A program made the translations under genes and the position numbers. A stretch of 64,000 nucleotides of DNA from assembly GCA_015039315.1 (NCBI GenBank), contig WIDE01000067.1, positions 108,826 to 172,825 on the forward strand, written 5' to 3'. Shown here one piece after another: positions 47,774 to 58,672 of this stretch. How positions within the stretch are numbered: the first letter of the stretch is position 1; each line of letters starts with the position of its first letter. The notes beneath the pieces are model-generated. The model ran no database searches. It was given only the letters and a program-made list of their open reading frames with translations, and was not told where the DNA came from. Source of the DNA: Clavulina sp. PMI_390. Taxonomy: Eukaryota; Basidiomycota; Agaricomycetes; Cantharellales; Hydnaceae.

Positions 47774-49034
47774 CTGTCCCACCTTCTCTGAAGACTATTC
47801 TGTTACATACTGCTGTGGGGTTCAATGAGAGCTACATTCGAATATGGGGTCTGAAAAGGAAAAGGTAAAAGCGTACCAAATCATGGCTTCGATCTGAGTC
47901 ACGTCTCAAATTGTATGTTTCCATCGTCAGCCTTCATTACCCTTTCTCATTTGAATGCTGACGCTTGGATCTGCACCGTCCCAGGAGACAACACGGCGCA
48001 CGAGCTCAGACGATATCGCGAGAAGCACGCCTGATCAACGCGCAAGCTCATCGGCGATTCAGCTCCCTTGTTCGCAACCCAAAGTTTTTGCTCTCCGCAT
48101 CAGCAGACCACACCACACGCCTGTGGTCCCTTGAGGCCATGTCGAATATCGTTGCGTATCGGGTGCATAATCCTGTGTAGGATGTACAACGAGCCCGACG
48201 CGGACGTATTCCGTTAGCTACGGCGAGCAGGGATCGGATGGCGGGGTTATGGAGTTCGGAGATGATCAATGCCCTCAGAGTGTTCGCATCTCAGTGATGT
48301 AGATGTGAGTGTATATCTTTGCAGTTCAGTGATGCATAATTAGACTGTGGTTGTACTCACCCTCTTCGCTATGCTGATCAGTGCGTTCGCCTCCACCCAA
48401 ATTCGCTTTACCTTGCCACTGGATCGAGTGACATGACTTGTCGTCTATGGGACGTCCAACGAGGGACTTGCATGAGAGTGTTCATCGGGCATGCGGGGCC
48501 AATAACTTCAATAGCCATGAGCCCCGATGGGAGGTATCTTGCCAGTGCATGTACGTCACTTGGTCGTTCCGCACCACCAACCACTAAGCAGCTACCCCTC
48601 TCTTTCATTCGATTTAGCTACCGATCTCTCGGTCAACCTGTGGGATATCGGTTCAGGGCGTAAAATTAAGACCATGACCGGGCACACTGCACCGATCAAC
48701 TCGCTCTTGTTCAGTGCGTGCACAACCATGCTCATCTCTGGGTCTTGGACAGTGAGGTGTTGGGACGTCAAAGCCTCTGGGGGCCCGCCAGCACAACCAC
48801 AGCGACTCAACGGGGCGCTCCCGGACGGGGCAATTGACGACAAAGACGTCAAAGTTGAGAGGTAGGCTAGTCCTATCACTAATCATATACTATCCAACTG
48901 ACTATCTTCGAAGCAGTGTTGACTTGCTTCAGACCTTCTACACCAAGCGCACGTCTGTCATAGACATGCGTGTAACACCACGAAACCTTGTTCTCGTCGC
49001 TGGTAGCTACATTCCGAAGGAGACGTCTTCATGA
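47774..49034 (+). pseudogene. Truncated, decayed TAF5 copy (C-terminal WD40 part)
   Basis: The N-terminal half of TAF5 is absent. Against the intact gene there is a one-base loss in the A-run at GTCTGAAAAGG, an in-frame stop at 48,032-48,034 (TCA to TGA) and a deletion of about 34 nt near 48,082. A TAG at 48,178-48,180 stands where the gene has TGGGAC, and 6 nt are lost in the GSSDWT blade (about 48,745). The end [12 protein letters not shown] is still readable. It bridges the part of TAF5 hidden in the N gap. No start codon or promoter of its own. Confidence 0.9.
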
Positions 49035-49990
49035 TTTTCTGCCTAATATCTGCTCTCGCTCTTGCTCGTTGCTGTTGTTGTTGTGCTTCTATATACATTG
49101 GGTTGCCCACGTGTCAATTCATTTTCTTGATGTTGGACCGCAGGGGATCTGATATTGTGATCATCCCCAGTCAGAGCCGTACTCAACTAAATGGTACTCT
49201 CTCGTCGGCTTCTTACCATCCTTTCCTTCACGTCACAGCATGGATTTCCGGAAAAGTTTTACAGAGTTTGCTGTGACTAACTCGGTTTGTTTGTTTGATG
49301 AAGCAGCAAAGCCTTTGGCCCTAAACCCGTAGATTTACAGAGATAATCGGTCCAAGATCAATTGGCGTAACAGTACAGTACAGCTCCGGCCATGGAGTCG
49401 AGAGTAGAGTCCGAAATAGATCGTAAATGGGAGGTCGTCGGATGAAAACATCGCACCCGGAAAGAGGTCATTCTGATGAGTACAGGAATTCGACGCGTGT
49501 GTTGTATAAAAAAAAGTGAAGTGGCGGATATGCGGATTGAAGTGGCAGGAATTTTGGCAACAGAAGCAAAAACGATATTACGAAGAGGGACCAGCAGCGT
49601 GGCCATGCGCACTGGATTCCATATCAGCTTCTTGCACAGGCGGGACGGTGCTAACAGGTCTGCTGCCCTCTGGCGCCTCGCCAGCTCCCTGCTGCCTCCT
49701 CGTGCTTCTCCTGCGACTAGGCCGCCTCTCCGGTGGGATCAGCGCGCCTAACGAGTCATACTGAGGCGGCAGATCCACCACTTCTTCTTCTTCACTCCAT
49801 TCACCCTCCTCATCATCGCCACCTTCCACGCTCCCTGCGTCCTCATGCACGACGAACCGTGCAGGTGCGTTGGGCGCCACGGAGGTATTCTGGCGATCCA
49901 TCATGGCCATCGCGCCCTTGTTGCCCGGAGCATTGTACGAGCTGGGTCCACCAGCTGAAGATGGCGGGCCGTTCACGCCGTATCCGTAGG
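47774..49990. repeat. Segmental duplication, right copy
   Basis: Direct repeat of 38,880-41,395. It starts at the same TAF5 exon (GGATTAACTGTCCCACCTTC against GGGTCAACTGCTCTACCTTC) and continues into the intact glycoprotein gene. Identity is patchy: strongly diverged over the first 500 bp, nearly perfect at 48,356-48,485, moderate afterwards. Confidence 0.88.
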
Positions 49991-51522
49991 GTGCGCCACC
50001 CGTCACGATGCTGAGCGGCTGTGTTGACGTGGACGTGCGCCCTGCGTCTGTGGGTGCGTACTCGGGGCTCGGCTGCTCGCCAGGAGGCAAGACGTACGGC
50101 ACAGGCTCGTAATCCGCCTCGGGCCCTGCCCCACCCGTCGCCATCGCTCCGCGACGCGGCGCAAGAGGATAGTGCGCTGCTCCTCCCGTCTCTGCCCTGT
50201 CCTCTGGGTCCCGCGCGTACATCGTGCCCGCTCCACCACCCGCGACGCCCACACCACCACCGGGTAGGAGGTCCAACTCGGGGTCCTTGTACGCAAGTGG
50301 GTTGTGCTCGATACGCTTATGCCTGTATCGGCGGTGCATGAAGCAGAAGATCGCGAGGGCCGTGAGGATCACGCCCATAATGACACCAACGACGATACCC
50401 GAAAGCGTGCCCACATTCGTCCCGTTGCCAGAATGCGCTGACGTCGTCGCGCCACCTGAACCAGTGGTGGTGTGGGATGCACCAGAGGTCTGACTTGAGG
50501 GAGACGAAGAAGACGTTGTCCCCGGTGACGTACTGTTCAAGCAGCTGCTGCTCGAACTGCTCCCTACGCCCAAGAAATCGGAGTTGGTGCCGAATTTCCC
50601 GGTATTGTCCTCCGGAACGAACATCACGGTTGTCCCGAGCGCGACATCGGCATTCCATGAATACGAGTTGGATGCGCTAGAAGGGATGGTAATGTCGAAG
50701 GTGGTGCCTTCGGGGATGAGTCCATGGACGGTGATCGGCTACAGAACGCCAAGACCGAGAGAAGACGGAAGACAGAGAACACGTAATGAAAGTAAGGACG
50801 GAAGGCAGGATCGCCCCGCAGTAATCACCGTACCGGCGGCAGCGAGCAAATAAACGCGAAAAACGAGATCGCGACATAAGCGATGGTGGGAGGCGCGATA
50901 GGCGTAATGAAGGAATATAGAGAAAGAGATTGTCAGTCAGCCAGACCATGTGGAACAGCGTAACCGATATCCCCGGAGGAAGGGGATGGCTCTCACCTTG
51001 GATGCCCCGCTGAAGCCAGTGAATGCAAAGTCTTTGCACTGTTGTAGGTTGGTGGTGTTGAACACCATGGAGAATGCAGAGGTGGGCGAGGATGTGTCAC
51101 ACGAGTCGCCACTGCTGTTCACCGTCAGCTCGCTTGTGGTGCCGAGTGATCCGAATTTTGTCGCATCGGAGAGTACGAGGAGGAAGGTGGTCTCTTCGGC
51201 GAGCTGCAGCTGAAAAGTATATGAACCACCCGTCCCATTATAGGCACTGGACGGTATGGAGATGTTCCTTGGCGTGTCGAGTTTCTAAGATTGGGTACCG
51301 AGTTACGTCAGAGGGGATCGGAAATAGTGTTATTTTTGGTAGAGAGCTGGGTGGGCTTACGGGTGCCAGGAGGAGGGAGAACGGTGCTGTTCCACCACTC
51401 CACGTAATAGTCATGTCGTCACATTGAGCAGGAGCCGTGTACGTGAAAGCTGCGCGCGCACTATGGCTCGCAGCAAGAAGAGTCAAAGCAAGGCCCGTTC
51501 GTAGCAGAGATGCAGCAGTCAT
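49578..51522 (-). CDS. Single-pass membrane glycoprotein with PPxY tail motif
   Basis: Three exons (minus strand): 51361-51522, 50997-51284 and 49578-50738, summing to 536 aa with closed phases. A signal peptide (MTAASLLRTGLALTLLAASH, cleaved after about residue 24) precedes an ectodomain with beta-strand character and N-glycosylation sequons (NISI, NGTG, NSSG). A Ser/Thr/Gly-rich stalk follows (SSSSSCLNSTSPGTTSSSSP), then one membrane helix (GIVVGVIMGVILTALAIFCF) and a basic stop-transfer MHRRYRHKR. The cytoplasmic tail is disordered and acidic (GDDEEGEWSEEEEVVD), next to LPPQYDSL. PPQY (49,758-49,769) fits the PPxY motif bound by WW domains of Rsp5/Nedd4 ubiquitin ligases. The general design resembles cell-wall stress sensors, but no named domain is certain. 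The intron at 50,739-50,996 is long and might hide a small exon. Confidence 0.78.
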
Positions 51523-51943
51523 TCTGGACAACAGTTGAAGTGGGGGGTATCAAGGGGAGTCGTGGAATGTTGCAGTCAAGAGAGAGATTGATGTATCCGC
51601 GAACGGTGGATATAATGATGTGCCTGGAGCGCGGTCAGGGTATTATCCTCTGTGTGTAGTAGACCCAAGAGAGAGAAGGATCGACTCGAGTTCTCGCTGG
51701 CTGTCCTCGCGGTCGAACCACCCCCACAGACCGTTGCGAACGAAAAACGCAAAGGGAGTGGAGTGGAGCTGGGAGGTGACAGAGTTATTTACTCGCCTGT
51801 CCCAAAACTTTCGTAATCGAACAATTAATTAGGCCGTCAGGCTCCGCAGACACGTGGGAAGCGGGCACGTGATGGGCCGCCTTTCAACATCATCATTCCG
51901 CCGTATTCCCTGAACTCTCGAACGCGTCGTCTGGCCGGAAGGC
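51523..51943. promoter_or_regulatory. Divergent promoter region (glycoprotein / RING-CH ligase)
   Basis: 421 bp between two divergent start codons. It contains CACGTG palindromes at about 51,851 and 51,865, possible E-box sites for bHLH factors. The spacing of two CACGTG sites within 20 bp is notable; function is inference. Confidence 0.45.
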
Positions 51944-54124
51944 ATGGATTCCATCAATGAATGCCCAAATGCATCGCCAGACGCGCTGGATGGCATGCCG
52001 GGGTCATTCCACAATATTCCGGACGATTCCGGAGCCGCCGTCGCCTCTCCATCCGACACGTTGAGCGACATCGGTGGCCACAACGACTCGAGCACATTCG
52101 AACCTCTCGAATCGACCTCTGAACCGGAAACCCCCGCCACTACTATAGCTAGCCCTTCAGCACATATTCCTTCTGGCAGTGAACCAAATGTGCTTAGAAA
52201 TCGCTTCCCTATGCGGGGAAACCCCGCGTCGGCGGCCGACGATGAGGACTTTGATACTCACGACGAAGACCGTGCACAGACTCCGTCAGACTACGACTCT
52301 TGGAGCTCACTTAGCCGCACCCAATCGTCAGACCAGACTCCCTCTAATTCATCCTTCACATCCCACCAGCCAGCACCGCCTCCACTAGACGATCACAATG
52401 ACTATGACCAACCCCCTCCTCCTTCACCACAACTCGATAATTTAAATCAACCCTCCGTCGACAGTGCCTCTGATGCAGCACCCAAGCCTGCTCCTGCCGA
52501 GCCTGCAGCCGAGGACGAGCCTCAATGCCGCATATGCCTAGGCGGCCTTGAGGATTGTGACGAGCTAGGACCTCTCATCCAACCATGCAGGTGCACAGGA
52601 ACCATCAGCGTGAGTTCTAGCTTCCTCTACCACGTCTCATCGATCAGTAATCTCATTGTTCTCCGTCGCGCTGGCCCTTCTACGTTCACAGAAAGTGCAC
52701 GTGGACTGCCTGAACTCGTGGCGCAATACGAGCGCCTCTCGCAGCGCCTTCTGGGAATGCCCCCAATGTCACTTCAAATACCACTTTGCCCGAACGCGGA
52801 TCGTTGGGCTGGCTGAATCCAAAGGTAAGCCTCCAGGCACGCTCATTCTTTCGTCGACGCGTCTGAGATTGAATGTGCCCACCCCATTTACTGACCCCAA
52901 TCGTTCTTTTGTGGCCGTGCTGCTTATCATTATGACTCTTCCAATTGTGGATACCCCATTATGAAATATGCCTCGGTCGCCTAATACAACACGGCTATCT
53001 GTTGTCTCTAGTCGCCCTCACGTTGATGACACTCCTGCTATTCACCATCGCCATCTTCATAACCTCCTCTCTCATCTCATACATTTTCCCCGACATCCTC
53101 TACCCCGAACTCGCCGCCGAACGCCTCTCACGACGCGCCGCGTCCCACTCCTCAACATACTACGGCTCAACCTCATGGGGCGTAGGCTTCGGACTCGGCG
53201 GATGGAACTTTATGACGTATGACCTGACGACGCTCCCCGAGGTTATTGCGGACTTTATACATTTTGCAGCTGCGATGTTCTTGGATGTGGATGTGGATGT
53301 CAAGGGGCTCGTGCGCGCTATCACGGGTTCTCCGTCAGGCACACATCATCAGAAACAAAAGCCTAGAGTGGGCGGTGTACGAGGAGGAGCAGGGCAAAAG
53401 TATTCTACGGGTCGGACACCTATTGGGAGTGCCAAACGCGTCCTTACGGATTCGCAAGGGAACGTCCTGCCTTCGTCGAGGCGATCTTTCTTGGGACAGA
53501 TCGTTGCGCGCTTCATGCTAGGGCTGAGCACGATGGGTATCGTCAGCTTTTTGCAGCTGATGATGAGCATGAGCTTGTTAGCGCCGCTCCAAATGTTGCG
53601 CGGAGCGTGGTATCGGAGACGGAGGAGAGAGGGCGATGGTGGGAGGAGAGGGGGTGTGGAGGCTCTGGCGGGCCTGATGATTGCGCTGTTCGTCATGATT
53701 GGGATTATTCGGTGCGTTTCCTCTCGCTCCCCCGTAACCTCCGAGCCTAACTAATATATTGTAATTGCCTGAATTGGATCATACCAGAGCGATGCAGCAA
53801 ATATACAAAATCACCGTCCTTCTCGCACGCACGCTCCTAACGCGCTTCGAGGTCGCTATCCTCGACGTGGACGGTAACCCACATTATCCTCAGCGGCACA
53901 ACCCACCCGCTGCTAATCAACAGCAGCAGCAACAACCTGAGGTCCCTCCGGAGAACCTCCCATGGCGAGAGCGGATGACGCGATGGGTAGCAGAGAGAGC
54001 GATGGTGCTCGAGCCGTTGCGGGCAGCAGCCATGATGGCCGGCGTCCCTGCGCCAGAGGCGGGGGCAGAGCAGGCAGCGGCTCCTCCAGCAGCTAATAAC
54101 GGCGAAGGAGTTGCTCTTGGATAG
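51944..54124 (+). CDS. RING-CH (RINGv/MARCH-like) membrane E3 ubiquitin ligase
   Basis: Predicted to transfer ubiquitin to membrane proteins. Exons 51944-52609, 52692-52824, 53012-53711 and 53788-54124 sum to 611 aa with closed phases. An acidic Ser/Pro-rich N terminus precedes a complete RING-CH: PQCRICLGGLEDCDELGPLI, QPCRCTGTIS, KVHVDCLNSWRN, then WECPQCHFKYHF, giving the C4HC3 order. Membrane segments follow: LTLMTLLLFTIAIFITSSLI, MGIVSFLQLMMSMSLLAPLQ and ALAGLMIALFVMIGII. The tail is hydrophilic with a short Gln run (NQQQQQQPEV). The third exon start (intron 52,825-53,011, 187 nt) was chosen because it restores phase and joins the ring to the first helix; a small extra exon there cannot be excluded. 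Yeast Doa10/Ssm4 and metazoan MARCH proteins are functional analogues in membrane quality control. Confidence 0.85.
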
Positions 54125-54645
54125 AGCGGACTAGGCTGCCTTTTCTCCTTTTCATCTGTATTAGTTACTATTATGGGTTTTGCTTCGTATACACGTACTC
54201 TTACTCCTTGCCTTGCTGATGAGTAGCTTGGTAGGCCCTTCTGTCGTAATCCAATCCGCTTTCGGGGTTCGTGGTCGGACTAGATGATCGGGAGGGGTAC
54301 GATCGCATTGCGAGATACAGCGCAAACCGACTGTAATATGGCTAAATATATCTTCACTTATTCAGGTGTTGGTTTCTGATCTTATTGAGCTGGAATGCAA
54401 ATGGATGGTGTGAGCGCGAAAGTGACTCAGACGGAGTTCTGCGGGAAATGTCACCCTTGATGATATGCGTGATCGGCGTGCGCATGTATAGCAATCTCCC
54501 ACTTCCTCTACGACACCTCAGTGCCTTCGACGCCCTCCCTTGCACCTTCGTCGGTTTCCGACATTATACACTATCTTAGGGTCGTTGCAGCGATACCAGC
54601 CTCTCACAGAGCCTCCAAGTGCATCGTAGACAGCTGAACAGCTAG
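54125..54645. other. Intergenic, 3' flank of RING-CH gene and promoter of PLP enzyme
   Basis: No supported ORF. The frames at 54,354-54,579 are unsupported and lack domain features. Confidence 0.4.
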
Positions 54646-55957
54646 ATGTCAGCGATCGAATCAACCCAAGATGCAGTTTCCCTCTTAGACGTCCAGAAAG
54701 CCCTGGATCGGATCCGGTGAGCTTTTCCGATTCCTCTTCGCACTCGCCTCCACCGTTCCATCTGGTACTACCAGCTGATACTCCTCTCTGTACCAGACCT
54801 TTTGTCCACAAGACGCCAGTCATCACTTCGTCGACCATTGACAAATTAGCTCCCCAAGGATGTGGACGCGTCTTCATGAAGTGCGAAAACTTGCAGAAAG
54901 TTGGAGGTGAGCTATTGTTACTCTACAACCTTTCCGTATATCTCAAAATTATTTCTATCCATAAGCCTTCAAATTTCGTGGTGCCACTAACGCTATTCTG
55001 TCTTTGATCGCCTCTCCTAGTGAGAGCGCCGATTCGTCCCTCCCTCTTGCGGTCGTCACTCATTCTTCTGGCAACCACGCTCAGGCACTTGCTCTCGCTG
55101 CTCGCGAACAGTCTCTTCGCGCTCACATCATCATGCCTTCCAATGCCCCTTCCGTAAAACAAGACGCCGTACGCGGGTACGGCGCTGCCGTGACGTTGTG
55201 CGAGCCCACTCTTGAGGCTAGAGAAACGACCGCCGCCGCAGCGATGAAGCAGGAAGCTGCGGAGGGGCGAAGAGTCGAGTTCATCGCTCCATACGACGAT
55301 GTGCGGGTTATTGCTGGGCAGGGAACTATGGCTCTTGAGCTATTAGACCAAGCCAAAGAGCTGCTCGCAGACTCGAATGGCGAGCTCGACATCCTCATCA
55401 CACCTGTTGGCGGCGGAGGAATGCTCTCAGGTTGTGCTCTCGCTGCCAAAGGCACTGATCCCGATATCAAGGTCTTCGGGGCTGAGCCTTTAGGCGTGGA
55501 CGATGCTCAGAAGAGCTTCCGATCAAAGAAATTCGTCCCAGCTGGTCCGCCGAACACGATTGCGGATGGCTTGCTCACATCCCTGGGCGACATCACGTTC
55601 CCGCTCATCCTCAAGTATGTGGATGATGTTTTCACGGTGACTGAGGACCAAATCATGTGAGTGTGTTTGAATAGCAGATACCGGACGATTTGTGCCCGAT
55701 GGCTGAGCTGACTCCTCGCCGATATCCTGTTTGTTAGTGCTGCGCTCAAGTTGAGTTTTGAGCGTCTCAAAATGGTGATCGAACCATCCGCAGCCGTATC
55801 ACTTGCAGTGGTTCTCTTCTCCTCTGAGTTCGCCAGCTTTGTGGCTAAGCTTTCCGCTGAGAAAGGAAGGTTGCTCAATGTTGGGATTGTGTTTAGTGGC
55901 GGAAACGTCGAACTCGCCAAGGTTCTGTCACTATTGACTAGTTCCAGGTCAACATGA
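54646..55957 (+). CDS. Serine racemase / threonine dehydratase-like PLP enzyme
   Basis: A fold-type II PLP enzyme. Likely reactions are L/D-serine racemisation or beta-elimination of serine, threonine or 3-hydroxyaspartate. Exons 54646-54716, 54797-54906, 54966-55656 and 55738-55957 sum to 363 aa with closed phases. Motifs in order: RPFVHKTPVITSSTID; KCENLQKVGAFKFRGATNAI with the Schiff-base Lys in AFKFRG; VVTHSSGNHAQALALAA, the Asn loop; PYDD and GQGTMALEL; TPVGGGGMLSG, the PLP-phosphate tetraglycine loop; AEPLG; and SGGNVEL near the C terminus, as in eukaryotic serine racemases. The AFKFRG exon begins at a TCCATAAG acceptor that simple frame reading misses. Residue before FK is Ala, where many relatives have Ser. 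It is cytosolic, as no targeting signal is seen. Which substrate is preferred cannot be told from sequence. Confidence 0.9.
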
Positions 55958-56457
55958 AAAAGATGTACTGAGTATCATGCGACGCTATTTATGGTCTTGG
56001 GTGGTCGATGCGGGACAGCTATGGCGGACGGAATAGAGCGCGTATCCGCACAACGATTCTATTCTGGAGGGATTAGATTGCTAGATAAATAAGAGCCACT
56101 CTACACCACGAAGAAACGAACGTCGGTCACAGGAGGGTTGCTGGAAGGGCAGGGAGGGACCTCGCAACATCGTTTCCACATAACGAAGTATCAGCGATAT
56201 GACACGAGGTTCAGCAGGCCCTTCTTATCTCGTAGGAAGCACGCACAATTGCTTGGTGTGCAACTGTCGAGTCTGGTGCGGGAGGAAGGCCTTCAGCAAG
56301 CCAGTCTGAGATGGAGCACTGGCGTTATGGCTACTGTGGCCATCACGTTTCCTTAACGTTGAGAACTGGTACTGCAGGATCCCAAGGACCTCGTATCTCA
56401 CTAGAAGTGATATGATTCATGAGAATCCGCTATAGATCTCCGGAGAGAGCCAAAGAC
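55958..56457. other. Convergent intergenic region
   Basis: 3' flanks of the PLP enzyme (+) and GPI2 (-). The frame at 56,138-56,356 has no recognisable feature. Confidence 0.4.
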
Positions 56458-57644
56458 TCACTTCTTGTACCGTTGAGCCCATACAAGTAGCATGGGGCAG
56501 AAGAAAGTCAAGAAAGCCAAGGTGGCAAAGACAAGGATGCTCCCTATGTGGGAGGCAAACGAGAATGTAACGACTGCCGAGAACGCAACAACAATGGTTG
56601 TGGTGACCTGTAATGTGATGGAGGCCTTCTATGACAGAAACACATCAGAGACTAATTTTCTCATAGCATAGCGCAAGGAAGGAAGATGGAAATCGGAAGA
56701 TCGCTAGAAACATACTTGCAGCCTTTGGCGTATCCCAGGCCCTAGAGCAAACAGAAGTACCGCTAATAGCACCAATGCAAAGACTGCGAGGTGACTTCGT
56801 AGGCGGCTCGCTAGGACGACGCTCGCAGATATTGCTGCATTCATTGACAGCACACTTGTTAATCGTCGAGGTTCGACTGTCGTTCTACGCTGGGTAGATC
56901 TTGCATGCGACGTATTGGACTCCGTGGATGTTGGGCTGGTCTGGGGGTGCGTGGTGCGTGGAGAATGGTGCGATGGATGTAGATGATTCTGAGAGGGCCC
57001 GCCACGCCCATAGTCTGCGAGAAGGACGTTCAGGAAGAAAAGCACAAAGGCGAGTGCCCAGATGGAGTCAGACGATGTGGCTTCAGTGAGAGTTTTGAGT
57101 ATGGGAGTGAGAGCCATTAAAGCAAGGAAAACAAGCAGAGACGCTTTGACAGTCTTGGATCCTGAGTGACGAACAAGGCAGTATGAGCGCAGGACATCGA
57201 CGCAGGAGTTTGGATGGCTCACTCTGCTGCTTCCGTCCAATATCATCGGATGCAGGGGCTTCTCCAAGGGCTGAGAAGATGGCTTCAGCCAATAACATCC
57301 CCGACAAATATCCCACTATGCATCCCCACAAGAGGAATCTTGGGTCCAGGGCGCCACCAAGTAGGTGAATAAACACAGCAATAAATAGAAAGACGGTAGC
57401 TGCATGCTGTGTTATGGGTAGGGCCGCAATAAGCAATGAGAGGTACGTATGCTTGCGCACATTTGCTGGAAAGAATGACAGCCCAGTCAGTGTTTATTCT
57501 CAAACGAGATTCTGGTGGACGTGGAAGCTCACTGTTGCGGCGTAGAGATGACAGGAATGCAGGTGGAACGTAGTTATCTGGGAACGGCTGCTCCTTCCAG
57601 AGAACCTTCTCCCATTTCATGTTCTCAGCATCATCGTGGTTCAT
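56458..57644 (-). CDS. GPI2: GPI GlcNAc-transferase complex subunit GPI2/PIG-C
   Basis: A membrane subunit of the complex that adds GlcNAc to phosphatidylinositol, the first step of GPI-anchor synthesis at the ER. It starts at 57,644 (MNHDDAENMKWEKVLWKEQP) with the family signature KVLWKEQPFPDNYVPPAFL. An intron is followed by several membrane helices (YLSLLIAALPITQHAATVFL; RFLLWGCIVGYLSGMLLAEA). After another intron comes SKTVKASLLVFLALMALTPI, then LKTLTEATSSDSIWALAFVL, DYG, and STL-type SVLSMNAAISASVVLASRLR. The C terminus is VTTTIVVAFSAVVTFSF to LLVWAQRYKK, stop at 56,458. A His/Ser/Thr-rich insertion (SHHSPRTTHPQTSPTSTE) sits in the loop after DYG, where relatives are shorter. An internal Met at 57,620 is an alternative start. 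Confidence 0.88.
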
Positions 57645-57826
57645 TCATAGAAAACACAAGGAGCAGTAGCGCTGTCAATGAGGTTTGTTTGGCTCGCACT
57701 CGATGTAAACAAACCTGCTCCACACCCACGAAAACGGTGACGGAAGTGAAGAGTCCACAAATATAGAATTGAACAGCGATGGAGTAAGGTAAGGGTAAAT
57801 AAGAAAGATGAGGCAGGAACCTCATG

Positions 57827-58672
57827 TTATATCGCGTGAAAAACGCGCCCTCTGGGAGCAAGAATAGATGGAGGACTGAGGCTTTCGAAAACTTCGCCAT
57901 CAGCGTCATCTATGGCACTGGATTCAACGGTAACAGTGACTACTCGCGTGACAAACACGGATACGGAACCCTCAAATCGATCCACTAATAGCAAACCACA
58001 TCAACCCCTGGCGCCAATGTTAGGAACACGAGGACTTACGCGGAAGAAGTGGCCCGCGGCGGGGAGGGGTTGAGTTAGATACTGTGCCGTCCTCGATTTC
58101 CCATATGCGAGGTGGGTAGCTAGCTGCAGAATATAGTCGTGGCAAGCCTCTGAATCGTACTATACCGAACCAATTCCATCAAAGTCAGGGGCGAGGCACC
58201 GCAAATGGGGATAATACTCACGAGCAGCGCCTTCAAGAGATTCTGCCAAAGTAGACACATAGCGGGCGGGAGTATGAGCAGTAGCAATTGAATAAACGGA
58301 TTGAGACGGGGAGTCGGTGGTGGGGGAATGAATGCTGGCACTTTCGAGGTCGCAATCCTCCATGAGTCGACCCCTTTTGTGATTCAGCACAGCTAGCGGA
58401 TTGAGGCTGGGACGCGAGAGTCGACAATAGTCAGTTATAGTCCAGGGCCAATGAAGGTGTCACAGAGTTGTGTGCAGGAAGACTCACCTCACGCCCATTG
58501 TCATCGCCCAGCTCCCGAGAATCGAAAGGACTCCAGTACACAGCGATACTATTTTGGTCGTCTCACATCCATACAGACCAGTCACGAGAGAGATGATCGC
58601 GAGAATGGCGCAGACCCCTGTAAGAAGAGTAACGCTGACGCTCCGACGTGGACGTGAGTGGGGGATCCCCAT
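57827..58672 (-). CDS. Small membrane protein with two predicted helices, unknown function
   Basis: Four exons (minus strand): 58488-58672, 58222-58406, 58040-58123 and 57827-57984, summing to 203 aa with closed phases. The N terminus (MGIPHSRPRRSVSVTLLTGV) is basic, then hydrophobic. There are two membrane segments, VTLLTGVCAILAIISLVTGL and VSLCTGVLSILGSWAMTMGV, and then a polar tail (DLESASIHSPTTDSPSQSVY) ending FEGSVSVFVTRVVTVTVESS, APRGRVFHAI. Closed phases support the model, but no family is recognised and the third acceptor (TTCTGCAG) was chosen over a nearby one that leads to a stop. The gene lies head-to-tail upstream of GPI2, with only 182 bp between stop and next start. Confidence 0.5.

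Noticed and set aside
47774..49034. Second functional TAF5 gene
   Set aside because: Lacks the N-terminal half and carries two stops and frame-shifting deletions.
57631..57909. 92-aa hydrophobic frame upstream of GPI2
   Set aside because: It overlaps the last exon of the small membrane protein model and the GPI2 start, and reads through non-coding sequence.
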